Assembly (NCBI RefSeq): GCF_019320115.1
Contig: NC_089591.1
Coordinates: 24,592,502 to 24,656,501 of the forward strand
Direction: 5' to 3'
Length of the DNA: 64,000 nucleotides
From: Miscanthus floridulus
Taxonomy: Eukaryota; Streptophyta; Magnoliopsida; Poales; Poaceae
Both the position numbers and the translations under genes were made by a program. This document shows, one piece after another, positions 57,301 to 64,000 of this stretch; position 1 is the stretch's first letter, and each line of letters opens with the position of its first letter. The notes under the pieces are model-generated. The model was not told the origin of the DNA and did not search any database. It saw only the letters and a list, made by a program, of their open reading frames with translations.

Positions 57301-60300
57301 GCGCTGCGATAGTTCGCTGGAACTAGCGAGGCAGTCGTGGTGGAGAGATTGAGGCGCTCCACTAGACGCAAGTTGCCGGTCTGAGATCGCGCCACCGGGT
57401 GCAAGAGAGGCAGTGGCGCCGATTGTACGTTCGGCACCGAGGGCGCTGGTGCCAGTAGAACCGTGGGCACCGGGTTGGTGGAGGAGGACGGCACCATTGC
57501 CGCCGGAGTCAGACGGCGTCGTCATCGATGGCATGGGGTCTGGTCGAGGCCGCCGCTGGTAGGTGAGACCAAAGCGGCCCGACCCGCCTGAGCGCGGAGG
57601 AGCAGGAGACCTGCTCGGCAGCGGAGCAGTGACAGGGCCCCTATCCGCAGGTGCAGGGGCAGCAGGTGGGACGCGCTCGGGTAGGAGGAGCTGGCCAGCG
57701 TAGATGATCGCCGGGTCTTGGAGATCAGGCTGCTCATCCTCGCTGAGAGAGGGAGCAATCGTAGTTAGACACAGGTGCTCGACGCCTGAAGGCGACGGTG
57801 AAGAAAGACCCTGCATCAAAAAATCTAGTGACGACGGCATAGAGGCTGACGAGGTAGCCATAGCGAATGGGAATACCGACTCATCGAAGACTAAATGTCG
57901 AGACACTATGACACGACGAGTGGATATGTCCAGGCAGCGGTACCCCTTATGGGAGGAGGGGTAGCCGAGGAACATACGCGGAGTCGATCGAGGGGCGAGT
58001 TTGTGAGGAGTCGTGGTACTGAGGTTTGGATAGCATAGACACCCGAAGACGCGAAGGGAGGAGTAATCGGGAAGTTTCTGGTGCAGGAGTTGGTAGGGGA
58101 TGGCGTGATGAACAGATGCGGAAGGGCGCCTATTGAGTAGGAAGGTGGCGGCAGCTAGGGTTTCAGCCCAATAGGGTGGCGGCATGGACGCGTGGATTAG
58201 CAGGGTGCGAATTGTGTTGATGGTGTGGAGCATGCGTTCAGCTTTGCCATATTGCTGAGAGGTGTAGGGGCATGAGAGGTGCAGTTGGATACCGTGGGCG
58301 GAGAGGAAGCTGGTGGTAGCATGATTGACGAATTCAATGCCATTGTTAGCCTGAAATGACCGTGGTGTGACGTTGAACTGCGTGTTAGCATAGGCAATGG
58401 ACTCAACAATATGGTGGTGTACATCAGATTTGTGGCGTGAAGGAAATGACCAACAAAAATGAGTGTAATCATCAAGCAACACAAGATAGTATTTGTACCC
58501 TGACGTACTGAGTACTAGGGATGTCCATACATCACAATGAATCAACTCAAAAGCTGTAGTGGTGGTGGTGGTGGAACTACTGAAGGGGAGCTGCGTTTGT
58601 TTGCCAAGCTGATAGGTGTGACACAGAGAGCGCGACTGCTTATTACATGAAATGACTGACAGACTATTTAGTGTGGCGAGGGTAGAAGGACCGGGATGTC
58701 CGAGGCGGTGGTGCCATAATGTGGACGAGGTGGCGAGGCTACAGATATGGGGTGGTGATGGAGAGATGGTGTAGAGGTCCCCGCTACTATCGCTGCAAAG
58801 AATCACGTGCTCTGTCTGCTGGTCCTTAACAGAAAAACCTAAAGCATCAAACTCAATAGAACAAGAATTATCGCGAGTAAATTGGCGAACAGAGAGAAGA
58901 TTCCGCACAAGGGCAGGAGCGATAAGAACATTATTAAGATGAAAGGTGGTGTCAGTTGCCGACAAGGTGGATGTGCCACGACAGGAAATGGGAATGGTGC
59001 TACTGTTACCGACGGTGATGGAGGAGTCAGATTGAGGGAGGCGAGAGAGGAGTATACCATTCGATGACGACATGAGCAGTGGCGCCAGTGTCGAGAACCC
59101 AGGGGTTGGAGTCCTGGAGGGCCAGCTAGTTCATGGCGACGATGATGCCAGCTTGATTCCACGCGGCGGCGCCCTGCTGGGAAGCAGCAGGTGGAGTGGT
59201 GGCGACGTCGGAGTACTGCGTCGGCGCGAAGGCGGTGTGCCTGTGGGTAGGTGCCGACGACGCCTGGGGCACGCCATTCCGGATGGGGAACTAGGGGGCC
59301 CCTTGTGGTTGCTGGCCGCCCCAAGGGTTGAAGCAGACCCAGGGGCCAGCCGGTGGTGTGGCGTCGCGACCGCCGCCGTGGAAAGGAACTCCACCGCGAC
59401 CCTCGCACTTGTTGCAAGGGCCGCCACCGCCGCTGGCGGAGCGGCCGTAGCTGCCACCGCTGTGACCGCTGCCACTTTCGGAGGAGGTTGAACGGCAAGC
59501 CGAGCCACAGGAGGGCGACCCCGCATAGAGGGCCGTCTGCGTCGTAGCCTGCCCTTCATTGGCGAGGTGGAGTTCCTTGAGCACCAGCTTCTCACGTGCC
59601 GTGGTGAAGTTGGGTAGCGGGTTGGAATCGGTGATGTTGTCAGCGGTGCTGGAGAAGCGAGGGTTGAGGCCACGCAGGAGGTTGAGGACAAGCTGCGAGT
59701 CGATGATGGTATGACCAACGTCACGAAGGTCGTCGGCGGTGGCCTTCATCTTCTGGCAGTACGCGTCGATAGAGAGATCGCCCTGAGTCATGGAGTGGAA
59801 CTCGTGGTTGAGGAATACGGCGTGGGATGCCTTGTTCGGGTGGAAGAGGTCTGCGATTGCCGTTCAGAGCCGTCGAGCATTCTGATTGGGCTCGAAGGCG
59901 AGGAGGTCGAGGACACCATCCTTAGTGGCGGTCATGAGCTAGTTGTGGACGCAGGAATCGGCCGTCGCCCATGCTGGGTCATCAGGACACGATGCCGCCG
60001 TGCCGTCAATGTGCGAGCGAAGCACGAACTTGCCGCACAAGGAGAGGAAGAAGGCTGACCAGCGAGTGTAGTTGGGGGTGCTACAGGTCGAGGGTGATTG
60101 GCACGTGGGAATTGACGGAGATGGTGGCGTACGGTGGGATGTTGAACGCTGGGGCCGAGGCAGATTCAGAGGAGTTGGTGAGGGCGCCAGTGGCGGCATT
60201 GGTCATAGACGCGGTCGTCATGGCGACATTGGAAGGTTGAAGGTGGCAGCGGTGGGCGTGTTACCGAGGCCGCTGGCTGGGGAAGAAAGGGGAGGGGCTA

Positions 60301-62852
60301 GCGCGTGCAGTGTCCGTGAAGGCGCACACAGTGCGTGGAGTAGATCACGCGGTGGGCGAGTGGAGGCGCATGGGAAGCGGGGTCCACGCATAGGGAGGGA
60401 GAAGAGGTCAGGGCCGCACAGAAGGGAGATGCGCCCGGTGGTAGGGCTGCGAGCGGGAGATGTGTGTGGCCGAGAGAGCGCGTGTGACGCGGGAAAGAAG
60501 AATCGCGCACACGGGCGTACGCGCCGCTGGGTGCGGGCGATCGGGTCTGCGCGGGCGTGAGCGGCTGGGTTGTGCGCTCGATCGGTCAGCACTGCAGAAC
60601 CAGGAAAGGAAAGGCTATGCGCTCACGGTTGCATGCGGAAGCAAGAAGGAAAGGATATGCTCGTACAACTACATGCGGAAGCAAGATGCAAAAGCTATGC
60701 ATGCACGGCTGCATGAGGAAGGGAGGAGTGCACGCGAGGTGCCGGTCATGCACAGGAGAACGAGCGGAGGGGAGAGGGGAGGAAGCGCGCGACGCTAAAG
60801 CGCGAGATCACGTGGGCTTGGTCCGCGTTCGGGGTGGAGGGAAGGGGCGAGGGAGCGCGCGGGCGTGGTCTGCAGTCCGCGCGGGATGCAGCGGGCGCGG
60901 GATGGAAAGCTGGGTCGTGTCCTGGGCCACGCGTGCGCGGGAGGGCAGGAAGCGCGTGGGTGCGTCGCCGGGAAGGTGCGCACCAGGGGGGTTTCGGGGA
61001 AGGAGAAAGCGCACAGCTGTAGAACGGCAGCGTGGGGAAGAAGCGCGCGGTGGTGCGGAAGAGAGTCAGAGAAGAGGAAGAGGCCAGAGAGAGCAGGAAG
61101 AGAACCTAGGCGAAAGATACCATGTAGAAAGGTAGAGAAGTTTGGGAGAATCACCACACTCCCATTGTGGGGGGTGCCTTCAGATATATATAGAGGCATG
61201 TACATGCACAGTGCGTACAATACGCTAGCTATAAATAGACAGAACGCTAGCTGTACAATAAGCCTAATAGGGCTGACATCAGCCTTGACTTCATCGGAGC
61301 TTTGCCTCGCGTTGGGGGCAAATTGGTGATCTTGACGGTGGTGGACCGCTTCATTAAGTATTGCCACTTCATTCTGTTAGCTCACCCTACACGATGGAAT
61401 CAGTGGTGCAAGCATTCTTCACCGATGTCGTTTGTCTACACGGTGTGCCCCAGGCCATGGTCTCTGACCGCGGCCCCGTCTTCACCTCTTTTTGGTGGGA
61501 GCTCATGCGCCTCATGGGCGCTAAGCTGCACATGACGACAACGTTCCATCCCCAGTCCGACGGCCAGACGGAGGTGGCCAACCGTGTCATCGTCATGTAC
61601 TTGTGCTGTTTTGCTGGTGACCAGCCTCGACAGTGGCTCTGGTGGCTTCCCTAGGCGGAGTACGTTTACAACACCGCCTACCCGTCCTCGCTGCAGGACA
61701 CTCCTTTCCGGGTGGTTTACGAGCACGATCCTCCATCTATTCGCTCCTATGAGGTCGGCGAGATGCGGGTCGCTGCGGTGGCCAAGAACATGGCGGATAG
61801 GGCCGAAGCGCCACTACGACAAGCTTCACCGTGTCGTCTCCTACACCGTCGGTGAGTGGGTCTGGCTGCGTCTCCGCCACCACACCCGTGCCTCCCTGTC
61901 AACCGCGAGCAAAGGGAAGTTCAAGCCCCGCTTCTACGGCCCGTACTACATCACTGAGCTGATCAACGACATTGCCCTGCGTCTCGCCCTGCCTACCCGT
62001 GCCCGTCTCCATGACGTCTTCCATGTGGGCCTCCTCAAGAAGTTCATCGGCACCCGCCCGATGCACCCCCGCCTCTGCCGGTCATCCACAGCAGCGCCGC
62101 TGTCACCGAACCAGAATGCGCCGTCCGTGTCAGCCTTGTCCGTGGTGTTCGCCAGGTCCTCATCCAGTGCAAGGGCGAGCCCTCGTTGGGTCGGCGACTT
62201 GGGAGGACGTCGACAGCTTCATCGAGCGCCATCCATCCTTCCAGCTCGAGGATGAGCTGCTCGTCGAGGTGGGAGAGATGTCATGTGGGGCCGCCACTAC
62301 ACGCGCCGGACCCGTGCCTAGGGCTGCGAACGCCGCGCCACCTGCGCCGTAGCGCGCGGGGGTCACCGCGCCTATGCGGTCAGTTTGTTAGCGTGGCCTA
62401 TCTAGGCCTTAATTTTAGCTGTTTTCTTCTGAGGTTGTTCGACGGCCTTGACACAATGGTATTCTGCATAATTGATGCCTAACCAAACAATACGTAACAG
62501 TCAGAACTCTAAATCACATTGGCAGCATAACATACTTCAGTTTCCATTCTTCTGTGCATGATTTCTTTCCTCTCAGTCTGTTTTTTTTTTAAAAAAATAC
62601 TTTCTAATGTAATAGCTTTTCATCTATTTATACAAGTATTATCTTATGACTTCAAGTCCATTCCTTTGTTGTTCGTAACCAAGGCACCAAATGTTTAGCA
62701 AAATGCATATTACTTTGTATTTGGATGCTAATTTTTTTTTATGTTTGGTTCTTCTGGTGTACATTTAATCTTTGCAGGAGTGTGATTACCTAATGGCAAT
62801 TGCTAGACCAAGACTGCAAATGTCCACTGTAGTGGATGTTGCGACTGGAAAG
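48343..62852 (+). CDS. P4H1: Prolyl 4-hydroxylase, P4H1-like, exons 1-5 (3' end beyond window)
   Basis: Five exons splice in frame: 48343-48409, 49024-49071, 49285-49331, 50168-50233 and 62778-62852 (67, 48, 47, 66 and 75 bp; 101 codons). All introns are GT-AG. The N-terminus [20 protein letters not shown] continues as [10 protein letters not shown], a basic then hydrophobic signal anchor expected to hold the enzyme in the ER/Golgi membrane as a type II protein. Next comes [20 protein letters not shown], then [20 protein letters not shown] and [10 protein letters not shown], which match plant P4H1 proteins closely. The family uses Fe(II) and 2-oxoglutarate to hydroxylate prolines in cell-wall glycoproteins. 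The catalytic HxD...H and Lys residues lie in exons outside the window. Nothing in the visible exons is broken. Intron 4, 12.5 kb, is filled with transposons. Confidence in identity is high; whether it is expressed is unknown. Confidence 0.92.
49546..49735. mobile_element. Tourist-like MITE in intron 3
   Basis: It is flanked by TAA at 49543-49545 and 49736-49738. The ends are CTGTATGTTTGGTT and, inverted, GGGCATGTTTGGTT. The interior carries multiple TTTAGTAGCT inverted motifs that could fold into a hairpin in the pre-mRNA. Confidence 0.75.
50532..51752. mobile_element. Mutator-like non-autonomous element with GC-rich cargo
   Basis: Long inverted ends of about 120 bp share TTGCCCCTATT, AATTGTGATTTTACCC and TTCCACTTTGTGTTTTTACC blocks. 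The ends resemble the nested MITE at 42747-43010, which has a Mutator-type 9-bp duplication. No 9-bp duplication is recognised here. The GC-rich centre (about 51,120-51,560) contains two copies of a block of about 110 bp, at 51172 and 51422 (CCTGGCCGCAC...CTTCCGCC...GCACCCAGCC). It has the build of a Pack-MULE carrying captured genomic sequence, but the source of the cargo is not recognised. It lies in intron 4. Confidence 0.7.
52088..52442 (+). repeat. 5' LTR of the Reina chromovirus (355 bp)
   Basis: It shares its start (TGTGGGGCC.CCACTACACG), the ATCTAGGCCTTAATT block and its CCTTGACA end with the 3' copy. The segment from about 52262 to 52428 has no counterpart in the 3' LTR. Confidence 0.8.
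52547..53960 (+). pseudogene. gag and protease of the Reina chromovirus, broken
   Basis: The ATG at 52547 starts [21 protein letters not shown] coiled coil ([19 protein letters not shown]) and the capsid start [20 protein letters not shown] follow. The frame then shifts several times; later pieces include [13 protein letters not shown] near 53,100 and a Cys-containing stretch [13 protein letters not shown] near 53,430. The protease region ([20 protein letters not shown]) has VTR where active relatives have DSG, so the catalytic Asp is gone. Several frameshifts separate the blocks. Confidence 0.8.
54063..55400 (+). pseudogene. RT-RNase H region of the Reina chromovirus, broken
   Basis: RT starts near [17 protein letters not shown]. 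It continues with [20 protein letters not shown], the LDFGLGYH block (followed by TAG for Gln), [19 protein letters not shown] and [10 protein letters not shown] with the two catalytic Asp of the xxDD box. The connection and RNase H follow: [20 protein letters not shown], then [11 protein letters not shown] final [20 protein letters not shown] marks the junction to integrase. In-frame TAG codons near 54,188, 54,391 and 54,638 stand at Gln positions. At least two frameshifts are also present. Confidence 0.85.
55691..55786 (-). repeat. 3' LTR of the nested copia element, with a poly-G run
   Basis: It shares TGTAGA.AGGTAGAGAAGTT and the AAGCCTAATA end with the 5' LTR, but lacks about 50 bp between the GCTAGCT motifs. 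It holds a TG-repeat and a run of about 13 Gs at 55745-55757 in place of the shorter CCCATTGTGGGGGG of the 5' copy. Confidence 0.85.
55880..60221 (-). pseudogene. gag-pol of the nested copia element, nearly complete but broken
   Basis: The ATG at 60221 begins [20 protein letters not shown]. After a stop, the gag core [20 protein letters not shown] appears, then [14 protein letters not shown] and a Gly/Ser-rich tail with a CNKCEGRG remnant. The protease motif [12 protein letters not shown] is intact near 59,100. A 620-codon open frame (59073-57211) carries HHRLGH and an integrase with HCDVW, NNGIEF (normally DNG) and [11 protein letters not shown] follows with [35 protein letters not shown] and [13 protein letters not shown] near 56,740. 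RNase H holds [14 protein letters not shown] near 56,130 and ends near 55,880. Frameshifts and stops lie in gag, between integrase and RT, and after YVDD. Confidence 0.88.
60222..61122 (-). other. 5' leader of the nested copia element, GC-rich, no gene
   Basis: This is the untranslated leader between primer site and gag ATG. Runs of CGCG and short ORFs on both strands reflect high GC content. A triplicated motif with GGAAGCAAGA...AAAG...TATGC is visible near 60,600-60,720. No protein family is recognised. Confidence 0.6.
61123..61269 (-). repeat. 5' LTR of the nested copia element
   Basis: On the minus strand it starts TATTAGGCTTATTG (probably TGTTAGGC originally) and ends CTTTCTACA. It contains CTATATATAT and GCTAGC repeats, and is followed by the primer site TGGTATC. 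Confidence 0.85.
62284..62453 (+). repeat. 3' LTR of the Reina chromovirus, internally deleted (170 bp)
   Basis: It begins TGTGGGGCCGCCAC and ends GGCCTTGACA, and lacks about 170-185 bp present in the 5' copy. It is followed by CAATGGTATTCTG, which resembles the region after the 5' LTR end. Confidence 0.75.
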
Positions 62853-62965
62853 GTATGTTGGTTGGGTTCTAATTCTTAGCATCTTGCTTTTGGCTTTTGT
62901 TAGAGTGCGCAACAGATCCAACCTAGCTCGCTAGGTTCCAAAAGACCCTAGGCGCTAAGCTACTT

Positions 62966-63055
62966 CCTAGCGCCTAGATGGACTAAAGTAGAATAAACAT
63001 TATTAAGCATTTGCCTAGCGCCTAGATGGACTAAACATAGATTAAACATGATTAA
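62966..63055. repeat. 48-bp direct repeat in intron 5
   Basis: CCTAGCGCCTAGATGGACTA occurs at 62966 and 63014 (48-bp period) and continues with a similar A-rich part. A related CTAGGCGCTAAGC lies just before, and CCGCCTAGACG near 63,967. Such CTAGGCG-type motifs are common in subterminal regions of DNA transposons. Confidence 0.6.
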
Positions 63056-63679
63056 GGGTTCGTTTGGTTGAGCGGTGGCTTTTGGAAAAAGTAGCTGTGA
63101 GGTTGTGTGTTGTTGAAAAGCTGCTGTGGGTCATGGGCTGTGCGGTGTCTGGAAGCCGTTTTGTTGAACAACGATTGCTTGTGGAAAAGCTTCTCTCACT
63201 TAAGAGCGGACCCTACATGTCATGGACAATAAACTAGGGGGATGGCACCGCTCACCCGATGGAGGTGGCCGCGCCCGCCTGTCGGGGCTGACCGCACCAC
63301 CATGCCCGCCAGCCGGGGTTGGCCTGGGGCTGCGGGGAGGCATGGGGGCGGCAGCTGGCCGCGGAGCTGAGGCGTGGGGGCGGCAGGTAGAGCTCGCGTT
63401 GATGGGCGGCAGTGGAGCGGGACGCCGGCGAGGTCGCTGGGCAGTGCGGATGGAAGTCGCGACGTTGTGGAGGAGAAGACGTCGTGGACGGGAAAGAAGG
63501 GGAAAAGAACGAACCGGTATCTACATAACAAATGGCAGGTGGGTAATTTTCACGAAAAGTTGGTAAAAGCAGGGGAAGGTGAACTATGCTTTTGGTTGTG
63601 GCTTAGGGTGGTCCCCTTTGGTTGGCTTTTGGCTTTTGGGGAAGCCAAGGCAGGTTGAAAAGCCCAACCAAAGGGGACA
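63056..63679. mobile_element. Harbinger-like non-autonomous element in intron 5
   Basis: TAA flanks lie at 63053-63055 and 63680-63682. The ends are GGGTTCGTTTGGTTG and, inverted, TGTCCCCTTTGGTTG. The centre (about 63,230-63,530) is GC-rich, and the right end contains a second fold-back (CCCCTTTGGTTGGCTTTT with its inverse). No coding family is recognised. Confidence 0.6.
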
Positions 63680-63682
63680 TAA

Positions 63683-64000
63683 GCGTTTGTGATTTTTTAT
63701 TTATTTTTCCAGCAACACATATTGCTCATTAGATGCCCAACTTCGATCTTAGAAGAAATTGTAACACATTCAGGCAATTTTGATTCCAATTTCTTGCAAA
63801 CTTGCAAAGCATTGGTGAAGGGACTTGTAATTTTGATCCCTTCACGTCTAGCTCTTCTGCGTGCTTTCTTTCCCGGCCAGCCAGTCACACATAGCCCACT
63901 AAGCCAGCCAGGCTGCCGCTTTTTCGCGTTTCTACACCGCTTAAGCACTGCCTCACACATACGCACACCGCCTAGACGTGTCCAGAGTTTTATTGGACGC
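63683..64000. other. Rest of intron 5, no exon recognised
   Basis: This 318-bp stretch holds an 89-codon minus-strand ORF without known family. The next P4H1 exon (expected to begin GVKSDVRTSSG) is not present before the right edge. Confidence 0.5.

Larger units (their letters stand above)
55691..61269 (-). mobile_element. Copia retrotransposon (Ale/Retrofit-like) nested in the chromovirus
   Basis: A perfect 5-bp target duplication, GGGCT, lies at 55686-55690 and 61270-61274. The LTRs are short: 147 bp at 61123-61269 (5' on the minus strand) and 96 bp at 55691-55786 (3', with internal deletions). Removing the element joins MWA and DIS of the chromovirus integrase exactly. A TGGTATC primer site sits next to the 5' LTR. 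The gag-protease-integrase-RT-RNase H order is copia type. The short LTRs and gag type suggest Ale/Retrofit, which I hold less firmly. Confidence 0.93.
55401..62283 (+). pseudogene. Integrase and chromodomain of the Reina chromovirus, split by copia
   Basis: The 5' part, to 55690, includes the zinc-binding piece ([20 protein letters not shown]) and ends at VPTWMWA. The frame resumes at 61275 as [20 protein letters not shown] with the first catalytic Asp. It continues with [12 protein letters not shown] (second Asp) and [13 protein letters not shown] (Glu), all intact. A TAG interrupts near 61,654, and a frame change follows. The C-terminal chromodomain-like block ([32 protein letters not shown]) lies at about 62,140-62,260. 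Such domains guide insertion through chromatin marks. The purine-rich GGTGGGAGAGATG before the LTR overlaps the coding end. Confidence 0.85.
52088..62453 (+). mobile_element. Reina-type Ty3 chromovirus, interrupted by a copia element
   Basis: The 5' LTR begins TGTGGGGCCACCAC at 52088 and ends CCTTGACA at 52442. A degenerate TGGTATTATGTTCC-type primer site follows at about 52455. Gag, protease, RT, RNase H, integrase and a chromodomain come in order, then a purine tract and a 3' LTR (62284-62453). The target duplication is not recognisable. The copia insertion at 55691-61269 splits the integrase. It is in the same orientation as the host gene, inside intron 4. Confidence 0.88.
50234..62777 (+). 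other. Intron 4 of the prolyl 4-hydroxylase gene, 12.5 kb
   Basis: The donor is GAG/gtttgt at 50233/50234 and the acceptor tttgcag/GAG at 62777/62778, both in phase 0. It contains the Mutator-like element, the Reina chromovirus and the nested copia element, listed separately. Short stretches of apparently original intron remain at 50234-50531, 51753-52087 and 62454-62777. They are AT-rich and hold no gene. Confidence 0.85.

Noticed and set aside
60222..61135. Plus-strand ORF of 192 codons and neighbours
   Set aside because: GC-rich leader of the minus-strand copia element. The open frames are on the wrong strand and are low-complexity Arg/Gly/Glu.
63697..63966. 89-codon minus-strand ORF at the right edge
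   Set aside because: No family resemblance. It lies in intron 5 of the host gene and no supporting signals were found.

Overview
This is a plant nuclear window, almost certainly from a grass and probably a panicoid such as the sugarcane/sorghum/maize group. The call rests on the retrotransposon families present (Tat type with an antisense gene, Tekay/Del, Reina, Athila, SIRE/Opie-like copia), the Stowaway and Tourist-type MITEs, and one host gene. No bacterial features, CRISPR, rRNA or tRNA genes were seen. The genus is not determined.

Only one ordinary host gene is recognisable. It is a plus-strand prolyl 4-hydroxylase (P4H1-like) whose first five coding exons lie at 48343-48409, 49024-49071, 49285-49331, 50168-50233 and 62778-62852. 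They splice in frame to 101 codons, and the remaining exons lie beyond the right edge. Intron 4 is about 12.5 kb because it holds a Mutator-like element (50532-51752) and a Reina-type Ty3 chromovirus (52088-62453). The chromovirus is itself split inside its integrase by a minus-strand copia element (55691-61269, target duplication GGGCT).

The left half is a nested retrotransposon block. Positions 1-4531 are a minus-strand Tekay/Del-like LTR. An LTR-like promoter fragment and an uninterrupted 627-codon gag-like ORF (5201-7084, minus) follow. A plus-strand Tekay/RIRE3-like element then runs discontinuously from about 7085 to 30696. Its upstream coding-like region is split by a Tat-lineage element (7671-19051, target duplication CTAGT), and its gag is split by a gag-protease-only element (20156-25148). 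The Tat element carries a decayed six-exon antisense gene at 18807-16343. To the right are an Athila-like 3' end with its LTR (30697-35778) and the 5' part of a minus-strand SIRE-type copia element (35779-41080).

Between that block and the host gene (41081-48342) are a PIF/Harbinger-like element, a Stowaway MITE with a Mutator-type MITE inside it, a hAT transposon with 8-bp target duplications and a two-exon transposase (43408-47172), and smaller MITEs. Retrotransposon reading frames are broken mostly by TAG codons at glutamine positions and by Asp-to-Asn changes at catalytic sites. LTR pairs differ mainly by transitions, as expected from deamination of methylated cytosines. All boundaries and splice sites were read by eye, so treat them as accurate to a few bases.
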